Notes: generated from the letters alone by a model not told the origin. Shown: positions 1 through 9,567, numbered from the stretch's first letter. The stretch is DNA of 64,000 nucleotides from Nocardia wallacei (GCF_014466955.1 NZ_AP023396.1:5952001-6016000), one strand, 5' to 3'. Translations and numbers: made by a program.

Positions 1-1118
1 CCGGCCGACCACGCGACATCGCCATCGAGCGCCTGGAACACGCGGCCGCCGCGGAACTGGTTGCCGGCGGGACCGGCCAGCGCGGGTGCGAATTCCAGTG
101 CGGGACCGTCGGTTCCGAGGGGCGCGCTGCCGAGCATGGAGGCCGCCGACATGGCCACCGCCGACGCGACCGCGGCGCCCGAGATCGCGGCCGCGCCCCG
201 GGCGTACCTGCCGAGCTGTATGCCCGGGTCGGCCATCCGGGCGGCGGCGAGTGCGGCGCCGATGGCCACGGTGTGCGCGGGATCCTGCGACATCACCAGG
301 GGGCGACCGAGTTCGCTCAGCACCCGGGCCACTTCCGGCGGCCGCGCCGCACCGCCGACCAACAGCACCCGATCGATGTCTCCCACGGTGAGCCCCGCCG
401 CGTACACGCACTTGCGAACCAGCCGAAGCGAATTGCGGACCGTCCACGTGCGTAATCGGGTGGTGTCGTCCAGCGGCACCACCTGCGAGACCGGCGGCGG
501 CGCCCCGGGCGCGAGGGCACGCGCGTACCGGGCGAGTACGGTGCCCAGCGGGCGGCCACCGTACTCGTGCGAACGCATCGACTTGCCGAGCACGCCACGC
601 TTGTCGCGATCCCCCTCAGTGCGCACGACCGCGACATCGAGGGTGTTGCCACCCAGGTCGTAGACCAGCGTGAGCCCGTTCTCGGACACGCCGTGCTCGG
701 CGTCGAGCCATTCCACCGCCGCGACCGCTTCCGGCATCAGGGTCACGTCGGTGGCGCCCGCTCGCTCCAGTGCGTGCCGCAGCGGCGACAGCCGTCGGTC
801 GGAGTACACGGCGGGATAGGTGGCGACCGGCCCGGCAGCCGACTCGTCGATCGCGAGAAGGCAGGCGATCACCGCTGCCACCAGATCGGCCTGGGTCCAG
901 ATCCGCCCGTTCACGACCACCGGCTCGGTATAGCGCGTGAGATCGGCGAAATCCGTTATCACCGGGGCGAATCGCGGCAGCGTACCCATTCGCGCGCCAC
1001 CCGCGCTGTCGAAGGTGACGGCCGTGCGACGCACGCGCACGGCAGGTTGATCCCGATCACCGGCAGCGACCCAGACGGAGTTCACTGTGCCGATGCTCAT
1101 ACCGAAACCGACTGTCAT
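1..1118 (-). CDS. Hsp70-family actin-fold protein (3' end outside window)
   Basis: The visible 372 residues form an Hsp70-type nucleotide-binding domain. The phosphate-1 loop is MSIGTVNSV at residues 7-15, phosphate-2 is LVYDLGGNTLDV, and the adenosine motif is DRVLLVGGAARPPEV. A hydrophobic Ala-rich stretch follows near the C-terminus and no substrate-binding domain is visible, so this is probably not a general chaperone. The start at 1118 (MTVGFG) was chosen because it aligns with MRVGLG of the paralog at 4501-5649; ATGs at 1124 and 1100 are alternatives. The Asp of the canonical IDLGTTNS loop is Ser here. The role is unknown. The family is certain, the function is not. Confidence 0.8.
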   Translation of the reverse strand, partial: MTVGFGMSIGTVNSVWVAAGDRDQPAVRVRRTAVTFDSAGGARMGTLPRFAPVITDFADLTRYTEPVVVNGRIWTQADLVAAVIACLLAIDESAAGPVATYPAVYSDRRLSPLRHALERAGATDVTLMPEAVAAVEWLDAEHGVSENGLTLVYDLGGNTLDVAVVRTEGDRDKRGVLGKSMRSHEYGGRPLGTVLARYARALAPGAPPPVSQVVPLDDTTRLRTWTVRNSLRLVRKCVYAAGLTVGDIDRVLLVGGAARPPEVARVLSELGRPLVMSQDPAHTVAIGAALAAARMADPGIQLGRYARGAAAISGAAVASAVAMSAASMLGSAPLGTDGPALEFAPALAGPAGNQFRGGRVFQALDGDVAWSA

Positions 1119-1600
1119 TGCCATCCCGTCAACGCACCGAGACCACGGCCTCACGCAATCGAACCATGTGGTCGCGGTCGTTTACCAAATAGCGCACACA
1201 GGTTAGCTGTCGACCGGCTATTTCGAATACCGAACGGCCGGAAAAAGTTTCATACCCACCGGTCCATAACACAAAAGCACTGATAGGCCAGCGTCCAAGG
1301 CCCTGAAGGTAGTTCGGCTTCCTGCCCAGCGGTCAACCAGCAACTAAAAGTGGCTACCTTTCAGTAATCACCCGCGCATACCGACCGGTGTGCCGCAATA
1401 CGCGGAAATTGATCACGCGCCACCCGGATAGAGGCCGCGGAACCCCAATGGCTGAAAGATTGCTACCCCCACTCTTCGAAGCGATTCCGGCAGATCCCCC
1501 ACCACGTACGAACCGCCCGGTTCGTTCAAAACGAAACCCTGTCAAGCTTTCTCACGAGGTCACACCACAGCGCCGCAGCCGATGCGTCCCCATACGAAAC
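1119..1600. other. Intergenic stretch, no gene seen
   Basis: About 480 bases lie between the upstream end of the Hsp70-like gene and the hairpin downstream of the ferredoxin reductase gene. Short open frames here have no convincing composition or family resemblance. The part nearest 1118 should hold the promoter of the Hsp70-like gene, but I see no clear -10/-35 pair. Confidence 0.5.
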
Positions 1601-1637
1601 CGCGCCCGAGCCCCGCACAGCGCGGGACTCGGGCGCG
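1601..1637 (-). terminator. Hairpin terminator candidate behind fprB
   Basis: The arms 1601-1616 and 1622-1637 are complementary over 16 bases with one mismatch, around a 5-base loop. The hairpin starts 12 bases after the fprB stop on the minus strand and is followed there by GGTTTCG, a weak T-run. Position and strength fit a transcription terminator for the diiron oxygenase-fprB unit. Confidence 0.6.
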
Positions 1638-1649
1638 ACAACAGTGCGA

Positions 1650-3236
1650 TCAGGCGCGGGCGAGCACCTTACGCTTCCACCAGGACCGACCGGCGGTAGC
1701 CCCACCGCGGATCGCCGCCGGTCGCCGCGCGGCGATCAACCGGTCGAACTCCGCGGCCCCGGCGGCCGGTTCGGCCAGCCGCCCGGAGTTGAAGTCATCC
1801 ACCAGCTGCCGGATGGTCTCCTGCGCGCAGGACTTGTTGGTGCCGATGAAACCGGTCGGACCGCGCTTGATCCAGCCGGTCACGTAGGTCGCGGGGAACA
1901 CCGCGCCGCCCGGCGCGTCCAGCACCCGGCCCTGCTCGTTCGGGATCACGTCGGCCCGCTCGTCGAACGGCAGCCCGGGCAATGCCACACCGCGGTAACC
2001 GACCGAGGTCAAAACCAGTCCGGCGTCGAGGGTTTCGACCACGCCGGTGCCGGCCGCACGCACCGTACCGTCCTCGGTCGTGCGAAGTTCGTTGCGCTCC
2101 AGCTCGATTCCCGCCACCCGGTCGGTGCCCAGCAGCGCCGTGGGCGACGACAGATAGCGGAACACGATGCGCTTGCGGGCACCCACCGGCCGATCGGCGA
2201 CACCGCGCAGCAGGCGCAGCTTCTGCTCCACCTTCTGCGACATACCCGGAATCGCCTCGGGCACTTCACCCTCCACGACGATATCGACGTCGGAGCCCAG
2301 GAGGCCCACGAATTCCGGGACGGTGAACGCCGATTCGGCCGGACCACGCCGACCGACGACGACGACTTCCTCGATCTTGCTGTGCCGCAACGCCTCCAGC
2401 GCCGCCGGGGACACGTCCGTGCCGGACAGCGTCTCGGGATCGACGGTGAGGATGCGAGCGACGTCGAGCGCCACATTGCCGTTGCCGACGATCACCGCGC
2501 GCCGCTGCGACAGATCGAACTCGCGGCCCGCGTGATCGGGATGCCCGTTGTACCAGGCCACGAACTCGGTGGCGGACACGTTGCCGGGCAGGCCCTCGCC
2601 GGGCACCCCGAGCTTGCGGTCGGCCGAGGCCCCCACCGCGTACACCACCGCGTGGAAGTGCCGCAGCAGCTCGTCGTGCGAGACATGCTCGCCCACAGCC
2701 ACGTTCAGATACGACCCGAAGCCGGGCTGGGCGGCGATGGTGTCGAACAGCCGGCTCACCTGCCGCGTGCGGGTGTGGTCCGGCGCCACGCCGTGCCGGG
2801 CCAGCCCGTAGGGCACCGGCAGCCGGTCGAAGACCGTCACCGAGACGTCGGGCTGGGTCAGCAGCTCGTCGGCGGCGTACATCGCCGACGGGCCGGAGCC
2901 GATGATCGCGACCCGCAGCGGGCCGCGGCCGGGCTCGACCGCGGCCGCCGGGATCGGCTTGGCCAGCACCGGCCGGGGCCGGGCCTGCCGGTAGAACTCG
3001 GCGTTGATCTCGATGAACGGCTTCTGCTCGTCGGTGAGCTTCTTCGACGAGGTGATCGCGTCCACCGGGCAGGCCGTGGCGCACGCGCCACAGTCCACGC
3101 ACGCCTGCGGGTCGACGTAGAGCATCTCCGCCGACAGGAAGTCCGGTTCGTCCGGCGTCGGGTGGATGCAGTTGACCGGGCAGGCGTAGACGCAGGAAGC
3201 GTCGCTACAGCACGACTGCGTGACTACGTAGGGCAT
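1650..3236 (-). CDS. fprB: Ferredoxin/ferredoxin-NADP+ reductase fusion, FprB type
   Basis: This 528-residue protein fuses an N-terminal bacterial ferredoxin to an adrenodoxin-reductase-like flavoprotein. Cysteines lie at 9, 10, 15, 19 and 23 and at 46, 49, 52 and 56 (CVDCGACATACP), enough for two Fe-S clusters. The FAD-binding loop GSGPSAMYAAD is near residue 113 and the NADP-binding loop GNGNVALDVAR is near residue 255. The predicted role is moving electrons between NADPH and an iron-sulfur or oxygenase partner. ATG 3236 lies just after the stop of the diiron oxygenase (11-base gap), so the two are co-transcribed, as I recall for Rv0885-Rv0886. Mycobacterial FprB has similar size and architecture. 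The obvious partner is the upstream diiron protein, by inference. Confidence 0.92.
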   Translation of the reverse strand: MPYVVTQSCCSDASCVYACPVNCIHPTPDEPDFLSAEMLYVDPQACVDCGACATACPVDAITSSKKLTDEQKPFIEINAEFYRQARPRPVLAKPIPAAAVEPGRGPLRVAIIGSGPSAMYAADELLTQPDVSVTVFDRLPVPYGLARHGVAPDHTRTRQVSRLFDTIAAQPGFGSYLNVAVGEHVSHDELLRHFHAVVYAVGASADRKLGVPGEGLPGNVSATEFVAWYNGHPDHAGREFDLSQRRAVIVGNGNVALDVARILTVDPETLSGTDVSPAALEALRHSKIEEVVVVGRRGPAESAFTVPEFVGLLGSDVDIVVEGEVPEAIPGMSQKVEQKLRLLRGVADRPVGARKRIVFRYLSSPTALLGTDRVAGIELERNELRTTEDGTVRAAGTGVVETLDAGLVLTSVGYRGVALPGLPFDERADVIPNEQGRVLDAPGGAVFPATYVTGWIKRGPTGFIGTNKSCAQETIRQLVDDFNSGRLAEPAAGAAEFDRLIAARRPAAIRGGATAGRSWWKRKVLARA

Positions 3237-3247
3237 CGCCGGTCCGC

Positions 3248-4258
3248 TCAGCCGGCCCGGGAGCGCAGCGGCTCCGAACGGTACCGGGTGGTGTGGCCGT
3301 CGATGTGCAGCAGCTTCCACACCCGCTTGGCGATCGGGTTCATCAGCCCGATGTCCTTGGCGAGCGTGCGCACGTCGCCGAAGAAGTCGCTGAACTCCCG
3401 CTTGGCCTCGTCGGTGCCGTAGAACAGCTCCTTGCGCACGTAGTCCGGGATGTCGAACTCGCGCCAGAACGACCGCGGCGGGGTGTAGATCGAGCGGCCC
3501 AGGATGTACATCACCACCGGCATCAGCAGCGACAGCGCGAACTTGTTGAGCGGCTTCGCCTCCGGCACGTGCTGCTTGAGGAACTCGTGCGCGAACGAGA
3601 TATGCCGCGCCTCCTCGGCCACGTGAATGGACATCACGCCGCGCATGATCGGGTGCACTTCCTCGCCCGAGCGCAGAATGGCCTTCTGGATGTGGTCGAT
3701 CGGCTCCTCACCGGCGAGCACGGCCATGAAGAACAGGTTCGGGAACTTGGCGGCCACCGGCGCGCCGATGTACTTGAACTTGCTGACCAGCGGGCCCATC
3801 CCGGGCACGTCCAAGCCGATGCGGTTCACCATCTCCTGGAACATCAGGGTGTGGTTGTGCTCCTCGATCATCTCGTGGGAGCAGTACCGGAACTCCGGCG
3901 AGCCGTTGGGCAGGCCGAAGTTGTGCGTCACCATGCCGCTGATCAGGATCGACTCGAACTGCAGACCGACCTTGGCCACGTTGGCCTGGCGGTACTTGCC
4001 GATCGCGATCTTCCGTTCCAGCGGCAGCGCCTGGTACCAGGGATGGCGGCCGAGGGCGTCACCGGACACCGGCAGCACCCAGCGCTCCTCGCCGGCGTCG
4101 GCGGCGAAGTCGGGGTTGTCCCAGTCGATGTCCTCGAACGGGTCGAAATGCTTGTTGACCGAGCCCTCGGACAGCAGCATCAGCTTCTGCGCATACTCCT
4201 GAGCCTGGGCGACCACAGGGTCGACGTCGGGCGTCGCGGCAACAGACATTGTCGTCAC
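3248..4258 (-). CDS. AurF-like non-heme diiron oxygenase
   Basis: This 336-residue helical protein carries the AurF diiron ligand pattern: E102 in FESIL, E133/H134 in EEHNH, E185 in GEEP, and EEARH (215-219) followed by H224. AurF relatives oxidise aromatic amines with two irons. The substrate here is unknown, and the mycobacterial relative (Rv0885, by memory) is uncharacterised. The gene is first in an operon with fprB, which could supply electrons. The start is GTG 4258 close behind GGAGAGG, or ATG 4249, three codons downstream. A SigA-like promoter and an inverted repeat lie about 30-60 bases upstream. Confidence 0.88.
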   Translation of the reverse strand: MTTMSVAATPDVDPVVAQAQEYAQKLMLLSEGSVNKHFDPFEDIDWDNPDFAADAGEERWVLPVSGDALGRHPWYQALPLERKIAIGKYRQANVAKVGLQFESILISGMVTHNFGLPNGSPEFRYCSHEMIEEHNHTLMFQEMVNRIGLDVPGMGPLVSKFKYIGAPVAAKFPNLFFMAVLAGEEPIDHIQKAILRSGEEVHPIMRGVMSIHVAEEARHISFAHEFLKQHVPEAKPLNKFALSLLMPVVMYILGRSIYTPPRSFWREFDIPDYVRKELFYGTDEAKREFSDFFGDVRTLAKDIGLMNPIAKRVWKLLHIDGHTTRYRSEPLRSRAG

Positions 4259-4278
4259 AGCCTCTCCATCTCGCTTAC

Positions 4279-4319
4279 TAACTGTGTCCCATAGTTACAC
4301 CAACACCCGAGATGGTCAA
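4279..4319 (-). promoter_or_regulatory. Promoter and overlapping inverted repeat for diiron oxygenase-fprB
   Basis: On the minus strand TTGACC (4314-4319) and TAACTA (4292-4297) are separated by 16 bases, close to the actinobacterial housekeeping consensus. The -10 overlaps the inverted repeat TAACTGTGTCCCATAGTTA (4279-4297), and GTGT/ACAC arms (4284-4287, 4297-4300) add further symmetry. A repressor bound here would block the -10. Promoter assignment is by inspection only. Confidence 0.5.
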
Positions 4320-4500
4320 TAGCGACATGACACCGGGACGGATTCGAGTGCACATCTGTACACCGAAGATCCCCCAGTATCGCAACGCAGCGCAGGCCAG
4401 GGCCGCATAAGCGAACCCCTACCGTGCGGTACCGTGTCTCGGATCACGTTCACCGAGTACCGCGCATGAGGCGGTTTTACACGATGGCGATCATGGAAAG

Positions 4501-5649
4501 TCAGCGATACAGATGTACCAGGCAGGAATCGGCGGTCACCGCGCCGACGGTGGCCTCGTCACCGGCGACGGCGGTCGCGGCGAACAGCGCGCCCGTGGCG
4601 ACCAATGACACGGTGATCGCCGCTCGGCTCAGCCGCCGCCCGAGCAGGCGGCCGGCACCGGCCCGCTCGGCACCGGCATGGCCCGTGCTCCACCAGCTCC
4701 GGCGGACCCGGACCGGACCGAATTCCTCCTCCGCGGCACGCCGGGCGAGGATCGCCGCGCCCTCGGCGACCGTGCGCTCCGGGTCCGGCGCCACGATCAC
4801 CGGTCGGGCCAGCGCGGACGCGAGCACTTCGGCCACCTCGGGCGGACGGGCTGCGCCGCCGACGACCAGGACGCGGTCGACGTCGGCCATGGTCACGTCG
4901 GCGATGCGCAGGCACTGATAAACGACTTCGAGGGATTTGCGCACATGAGCCGTGCGGCGCTCGGTGATCACCGTGTCGGTGTCGGCGTCCGGGTTCTCCT
5001 TGGACCGCCACTCGGAGCGCGCCATCTGGGCGCCGAACGCGCGGCCGCCGAATTCGGTGGAGCGCAACGACTCTCCGACCACCGGATTACCGGGGCTGCC
5101 CGCCCCGACCCGGACCAGCGTGACCCGCAGGCCGGAACCGCCCAGGTCGTAGACCAGCGCCAGGCCCGGCATCAGGGGCCCGCACGTCTCCTCCAGCCAG
5201 GCCGCGGCCGCGACCGGTTCGGCGGCCAGCACGGCCTGCCGCAGGCCCACGGAGTCGAGCGCCTCGCGCAATTCGTCCACCCGCTGCGGTGGATAGCCGA
5301 CGGGGTGGGTGACGGTGATGCCGTGTTCGGGCGCCGGTTCGGTGCCGAGCACATCGACCAGCACGGTCGAGGCGACCGTCGCGACCAGATCGGCCGGTGA
5401 CAGCGCGCGGTGGCCGACCCGCGCGGCCGGGGCCGTGCGCTGGGTCAGGTCGGCGAAATCGGTGATGACACGGCCGTGTTTGGGAATGCGGCCGACCCGC
5501 GCGGTGCCGGTGCTGTCGAAGGTGAGCGTGGTGCGCCACGTCGCGGGCTGCCCGCCCGACCGGCGGCCGCCGGCCCTGCCGCCGATCCCGCCCTCGACGG
5601 CACACACGGTGTTGACCGTGCCGATACTGACTCCGAGCCCAACCCGCAT
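4501..5649 (-). CDS. Hsp70-family actin-fold protein with C-terminal membrane segment
   Basis: This 382-residue paralog of the gene at 1-1118 has phosphate-1 loop VSIGTVNTV, phosphate-2 LVYDLGGSGLRV and the motif DRVLVVGGAARPPEV, identical in its second half to the paralog. It lacks the Hsp70 substrate-binding domain. A basic segment (RLLGRRLSR) is followed by a hydrophobic helix (AAITVSLVATGALFAATAVAG) close to the C-terminus, so the protein is probably tail-anchored with the nucleotide-binding domain in the cytoplasm. ATG 5649 was chosen by alignment with the paralog and has GGTGGGA upstream; the open frame continues further upstream without conservation. As in the paralog, the Asp of the DLG loop is Ser. 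The role is unknown. Confidence 0.82.
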   Translation of the reverse strand: MRVGLGVSIGTVNTVCAVEGGIGGRAGGRRSGGQPATWRTTLTFDSTGTARVGRIPKHGRVITDFADLTQRTAPAARVGHRALSPADLVATVASTVLVDVLGTEPAPEHGITVTHPVGYPPQRVDELREALDSVGLRQAVLAAEPVAAAAWLEETCGPLMPGLALVYDLGGSGLRVTLVRVGAGSPGNPVVGESLRSTEFGGRAFGAQMARSEWRSKENPDADTDTVITERRTAHVRKSLEVVYQCLRIADVTMADVDRVLVVGGAARPPEVAEVLASALARPVIVAPDPERTVAEGAAILARRAAEEEFGPVRVRRSWWSTGHAGAERAGAGRLLGRRLSRAAITVSLVATGALFAATAVAGDEATVGAVTADSCLVHLYR

Positions 5650-5940
5650 CAACGTCCCACCTCGATCGACTACCGCAACCGAACCGTGATCCGAACGAGA
5701 TACAGGCAACCATGGTGCTGAGAGATTGCCAACTACCGGACAAGTGGTTGTCCGCAAGAGCGCCGGTTGCGTGGCGCCCCGCCGGGCTATCCGACATAAC
5801 CACGTCAAGCTGGGTAGAAGTTGATCTTCGAGGCGTCTCGAATCGCCGCTGCCAGCGGACGCACCGAGTCGAGGATGGTTTGCCGAAAAGGAACTCGCCA
5901 TGTCGAAGCCGCTGCGACGCAACGCTTCCTTCCCGGCCGG

Positions 5941-6549
5941 TCATTCGGCAAGGATGTCGGCGACCATGGCCGCGGCCTGCTCCTCCCATTGCGCGTAGGC
6001 CGTCGGGAACGCCGAGACCTGGGCGGCCTGCGCCGACTGCCACAGCGGCAGCTCCCGGTAGTCCGGGACGCGGGCCGTGAGCGCGTCGAGGAAGGCTCCG
6101 GCGGCGTACGCGGGATCGGTCACCTGCTCCGGCGCACCCCAGCCGGTCGACGGGCGTTGCTGGAACAGGCCCAGCGAGTCGTAGTCGACGGCCACGGTGA
6201 GGTTCTCCAGCAGCGACTCCTGCAGGGCGGTGGCCAGCGCGATCACCGCCGCGTAGACGGGAAGCGCGCGCTCCCGGGCCGCCGCCACGACAATCCGCGC
6301 GTTGTCCCATTGATGCGGACTCGGCTCGAAACGCTGCTGGTATCCGATGGTTTCGTGCGGGAGCAGTTCATCCGGCGCGGGGTCGGTATAGGCGTCGCGC
6401 GGGGGCAACACGATCGGGTCGGCGTAGTTCCGGGTGAGTTCTGGCGCGATCGGGAGCGACCGCTCGTGCGCCGCGGCATTGTTTCCGGCGCAGAGCGCGA
6501 GCACCCCGCAGACGGCCACCACCGCCAGCGATATTCGTGGAAATGGCAT
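5941..6549 (-). CDS. Secreted lysozyme/transglycosylase-fold protein
   Basis: The 202-residue protein begins with a signal peptide (hydrophobic to about residue 22; Ala-rich cleavage region at 25-27). The mature part has A-L-Q-E-S (Glu111) followed by DSLGLFQQRPSTGWG (124-138), the pattern of lysozyme-like muralytic domains in which the Glu is catalytic and DSxGLxQ lines the sugar groove. It probably acts on, or binds, peptidoglycan outside the membrane. Related actinobacterial proteins are often annotated only as hypothetical. It stands alone, with 290 bases to the Hsp70-like gene upstream of its stop and 324 bases to cysA on its other side. Confidence 0.7.
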   Translation of the reverse strand: MPFPRISLAVVAVCGVLALCAGNNAAAHERSLPIAPELTRNYADPIVLPPRDAYTDPAPDELLPHETIGYQQRFEPSPHQWDNARIVVAAARERALPVYAAVIALATALQESLLENLTVAVDYDSLGLFQQRPSTGWGAPEQVTDPAYAAGAFLDALTARVPDYRELPLWQSAQAAQVSAFPTAYAQWEEQAAAMVADILAE

Positions 6550-6873
6550 GGAAGCAGGCTTTTCTGTGCAGCCGACGCTCCCCCACCCGATTCCTTGCTC
6601 GCAATGTCGTCACACGGCAGCGACGGCGGTGACAGGGACTACCCGGCGCAATTTCCACCGGGCGAGAATATGCGATCGCGCAGCCGCGCGACCCGACGAG
6701 CGCACGTTCCGTAAGACAGCGGAATTACTCGTTTCGCATGAGTGGTATTCGATCACATTCAAGCGAAAGCAGACGCTATTTCTCGACGGTGTGTCGCAGC
6801 GCGCGGCACACCGGCGGCCCGTGATTTCCGCATGATCGAAACGTGATCGGGCGAGCGCTGTAATGGAGGTGCG
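6550..6873. other. Intergenic stretch, no gene seen
   Basis: The 324 bases between the lysozyme-like gene start and the cysA stop are lower in GC than the surroundings. They presumably hold the promoter of the lysozyme-like gene and the end of the cys operon transcript. I recognise no gene, and no strong hairpin with a T-run was seen. Confidence 0.45.
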
Positions 6874-7869
6874 TCAACTCGCCGACAGGTCTGGAATTCT
6901 CGTTGCCCGGGCGTAGACGGTTTCGCCGTCGGCCAGCCGCAGCGCCTCCGCGTCACCGCGGGTGACCTGCGCGGTGAACAGATCGCCGGTGGCCGCGTTG
7001 CGCAATTCCAGCCGTACTTCGAAGCCCAGCCGGACCACCCGCTCCACGGTCGCGCGGGTGACACCGGCCGATTCAGCGGTGCCCTCGTGCTCGGCCAGGG
7101 CCATGCCGGGATCGCGTCCGATCCGAATATCGTGCGGCCGCACCAGATGCCCGTTCAATTTCGCCACCGCGCCCAGGAACGACATGACGAAATCATTGGC
7201 CGGGCGGTCGTAGACGTCCTCGGGGCTGCCCACCTGTTCTATGCGACCGGCATTCATCACCGCGATCCGGTCGGCCACATCCAGGGCCTCCTCCTGGTCG
7301 TGGGTGACCAGCACGGTGGTGACGTGCACTTCCTCGTGCAGGCGCCGCAGCCATTTGCGCAGGTCGTGGCGGACCTTGGCGTCCAGCGCGCCGAACGGCT
7401 CGTCCAGCAGCAGCACCTGCGGGTCCACGGCCAGCGCCCGCGCCAGGGCCATGCGCTGGCGCTGCCCGCCGGACAATTGCGCCGGATAGCGGTGCTGGAA
7501 ACCGTCGAGGCCGACGATGCCGAGCAATTCGTCGACCCGCTTGCGGATCTCGCTCTTGGGCCGCTTGCGAATCTTGAGCCCGAAAGCCACATTGTCGCGC
7601 ACGGTCATGTGCTTGAACGCCGCGTAATGCTGGAAGACGAATCCGATATCCCGCTTCTGCGGCCGGACCCGGGTCACGTCGCGACCGGCGATGGTCACCA
7701 CACCGGAATCCAGCGACTCCAATCCGGCGATGGACCGCAGCAGCGTCGACTTACCCGAACCCGACGGCCCGAGCAGCGCGGTCAGCTCGCCCGAGGGAAT
7801 CTCGATGCTCACATCGTCGAGGGCCGCGAAGGTGCCGTAGGACTTGTTCGCGTTGGTGACAGTAATCAT
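6874..7869 (-). CDS. cysA: Sulfate/thiosulfate ABC transporter ATPase
   Basis: This 331-residue ABC ATPase has Walker [11 protein letters not shown]-loop FVFQHYAAF, signature LSGGQRQR, Walker [12 protein letters not shown] and switch His in [12 protein letters not shown]-terminal accessory domain (from about residue 240) resembles the regulatory part of CysA/PotA-type ATPases. It powers sulfate and thiosulfate import with CysT, CysW and the lipoprotein receptor. It is the last gene of the four-gene operon, 22 bases behind cysW. The order subI-cysT-cysW-cysA is as in mycobacteria. Confidence 0.95.
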   Translation of the reverse strand: MITVTNANKSYGTFAALDDVSIEIPSGELTALLGPSGSGKSTLLRSIAGLESLDSGVVTIAGRDVTRVRPQKRDIGFVFQHYAAFKHMTVRDNVAFGLKIRKRPKSEIRKRVDELLGIVGLDGFQHRYPAQLSGGQRQRMALARALAVDPQVLLLDEPFGALDAKVRHDLRKWLRRLHEEVHVTTVLVTHDQEEALDVADRIAVMNAGRIEQVGSPEDVYDRPANDFVMSFLGAVAKLNGHLVRPHDIRIGRDPGMALAEHEGTAESAGVTRATVERVVRLGFEVRLELRNAATGDLFTAQVTRGDAEALRLADGETVYARATRIPDLSAS

Positions 7870-7891
7870 TTTCCTGCCTCCGGCATCGTGA

Positions 7892-8701
7892 TCATTTCGC
7901 TGTGCCCCGCTTACGTTCCAGAACGGTCATGAGAAGAAGAGTGACGAGTGCCATGCCCATCAGCAGGGTTGCCGCACAGTAGGCACCGAAGATATTGCGG
8001 TCGTTCATGTATCGCGCGTTGACCAGCAGGGTCAGGGTCTGCCCGCCGCCGGGCAGGCCGGTGGCGACCATGATCACCGCGCCGAATTCACCCAGCGCAC
8101 GCGCGACCGTGAGCACGATGCCGTAGGTCAGGCCCCAGCGAATCGCCGGGAGGGTGATCCGCCAGAACGTCTGCCAGCGCGAGGCGCCCAGCGTGGTCGC
8201 GGCCTGCTCCTGATCGTCGCCGATCTCGTGCAGCACCGGCTCCACCTCGCGCACCACATAGGGCAGCGTGACGAAGACCGTGGCGATGACCATGCCGGGC
8301 AGTCCGAAGATGACCCGGAAGCCGAGGCTCTCCACGCCGCCGAACCAGCCGCTCGCGCCCCACAGCATGATCAGCGAGACGCCGACGACCACCGGCGACA
8401 CCGCGAAGGGCAGATCCACCACGCCCTGGACCAGAGTGCGGCCGGGGAAGTTACCGCGCACCAGCGCGATCGCGGTCACGATCCCGAAGATGACGTTCAG
8501 CGGCACCACGATCAGCACGATGACCATCGAGATGTTGAACGCCGAGATGGCCGCCGGGGTGGAGATCCAGTCGACGAACTGGCCGATGCCGTTCTCGAAG
8601 CTGCGCCAGAGGATGATGACCAGCGGCAGCACGAGCAGGGCCAGCAGATACAGCAGCGCCACCGTACGCAGCGACAACCGGGTGAGGACAGACAGTTTCA
8701 T
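7892..8701 (-). CDS. cysW: Sulfate ABC transporter permease CysW
   Basis: The 269-residue integral membrane protein has about six hydrophobic segments and the permease coupling-loop signature [20 protein letters not shown] (the EAA motif) that contacts CysA. With CysT it forms the sulfate channel. Its ATG overlaps the cysT stop by 4 bases, so translation is coupled. The first residues ([12 protein letters not shown]) are basic, as expected for a cytoplasmic N-terminus. Confidence 0.94.
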   Translation of the reverse strand: MKLSVLTRLSLRTVALLYLLALLVLPLVIILWRSFENGIGQFVDWISTPAAISAFNISMVIVLIVVPLNVIFGIVTAIALVRGNFPGRTLVQGVVDLPFAVSPVVVGVSLIMLWGASGWFGGVESLGFRVIFGLPGMVIATVFVTLPYVVREVEPVLHEIGDDQEQAATTLGASRWQTFWRITLPAIRWGLTYGIVLTVARALGEFGAVIMVATGLPGGGQTLTLLVNARYMNDRNIFGAYCAATLLMGMALVTLLLMTVLERKRGTAK

Positions 8702-9567
8702 CGCGTCGCCTGCTCCTTGCGCGCGCTGCGGTCGGAGAACAGCCGCAGCACCAACAGTGTCACGAACGAGATCACCAGAAGCGCCACCGACACCGCCGCC
8801 GCGTTCACCGGGCGATCGACCTCGATCTGCTGCTGGATGTACTGCGAGGCCACCTGGGTCTTGCCGGGGATGTTGCCGCCGATCAGCACCACCGACCCGA
8901 ACTCGCCGATCGCGCGGGCGAAGGCGAGCCCGCCGCCGGAGATGATCGCGGGCACCAGCGTCGGCAGCACGATGCGGCGGAAAGTGGTCCAGTTGTCCGC
9001 GCCCAGCGAGATCGCCGCCTGCTCCACTTCGGCGTCGGCCTCGATCAGCACCGGCTGCACCGAACGCACCACGAACGGCAGCGTCACGAACGCCAGCGCC
9101 ACCACCAGGCCGGGTTGGGTCGCGTTGAGATGCACGTCGATCGGGCTCTGCGGACCGTACAGCGAGAGCATGACGATGCTGGCCACGATGGTCGGCAGCG
9201 CGAAGGGCAGATCGATCAGCGCGTTCACCACGGACTTACCCGGGAAGTCGTCGCGCACCAGCACCCACGCCACCAGCGTGCCCATCACGACGTTGAGCAG
9301 CGCCACCACCACCGACACCAGGACGGTCACCCGCAACGCGTCCAGGGCGGCCGGAGCGGTCACCGCGTCCCAGAACCCGGACCAGCCGTTGTCGAAGGAG
9401 TGAAAGGCCAGCGCGGCCAGCGGCAGCAGCACGATCACGCTCAGCCAGAGCACGGCTGTCGCGATGCCCAGCGGTCCGACCGACCCGGTCACCCGCAGCC
9501 ACGAGCGCAGGCCGCCCTTGTTTCTCGGCGGCGCGGGAGACCCGGCGCCGACACTGATGTCGCTCAC
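8698..9567 (-). CDS. cysT: Sulfate ABC transporter permease CysT
   Basis: The 289-residue membrane protein has about six transmembrane segments and an EAA loop (EQAAISLGADNWTTFRRIVLP region) typical of CysT/CysU. It pairs with CysW. Its GTG start shares its G with the TAG stop of subI, and its end overlaps cysW, so all three are translated as a chain. An N-terminal soluble leader of about 25 residues precedes the first membrane helix. Confidence 0.94.
   Translation of the reverse strand: MSDISVGAGSPAPPRNKGGLRSWLRVTGSVGPLGIATAVLWLSVIVLLPLAALAFHSFDNGWSGFWDAVTAPAALDALRVTVLVSVVVALLNVVMGTLVAWVLVRDDFPGKSVVNALIDLPFALPTIVASIVMLSLYGPQSPIDVHLNATQPGLVVALAFVTLPFVVRSVQPVLIEADAEVEQAAISLGADNWTTFRRIVLPTLVPAIISGGGLAFARAIGEFGSVVLIGGNIPGKTQVASQYIQQQIEVDRPVNAAAVSVALLVISFVTLLVLRLFSDRSARKEQATR

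Noticed and set aside
1644..3422. Long plus-strand frame opposite fprB
   Set aside because: No family pattern. It crosses the fprB/diiron oxygenase boundary and is explained by GC skew at third positions.
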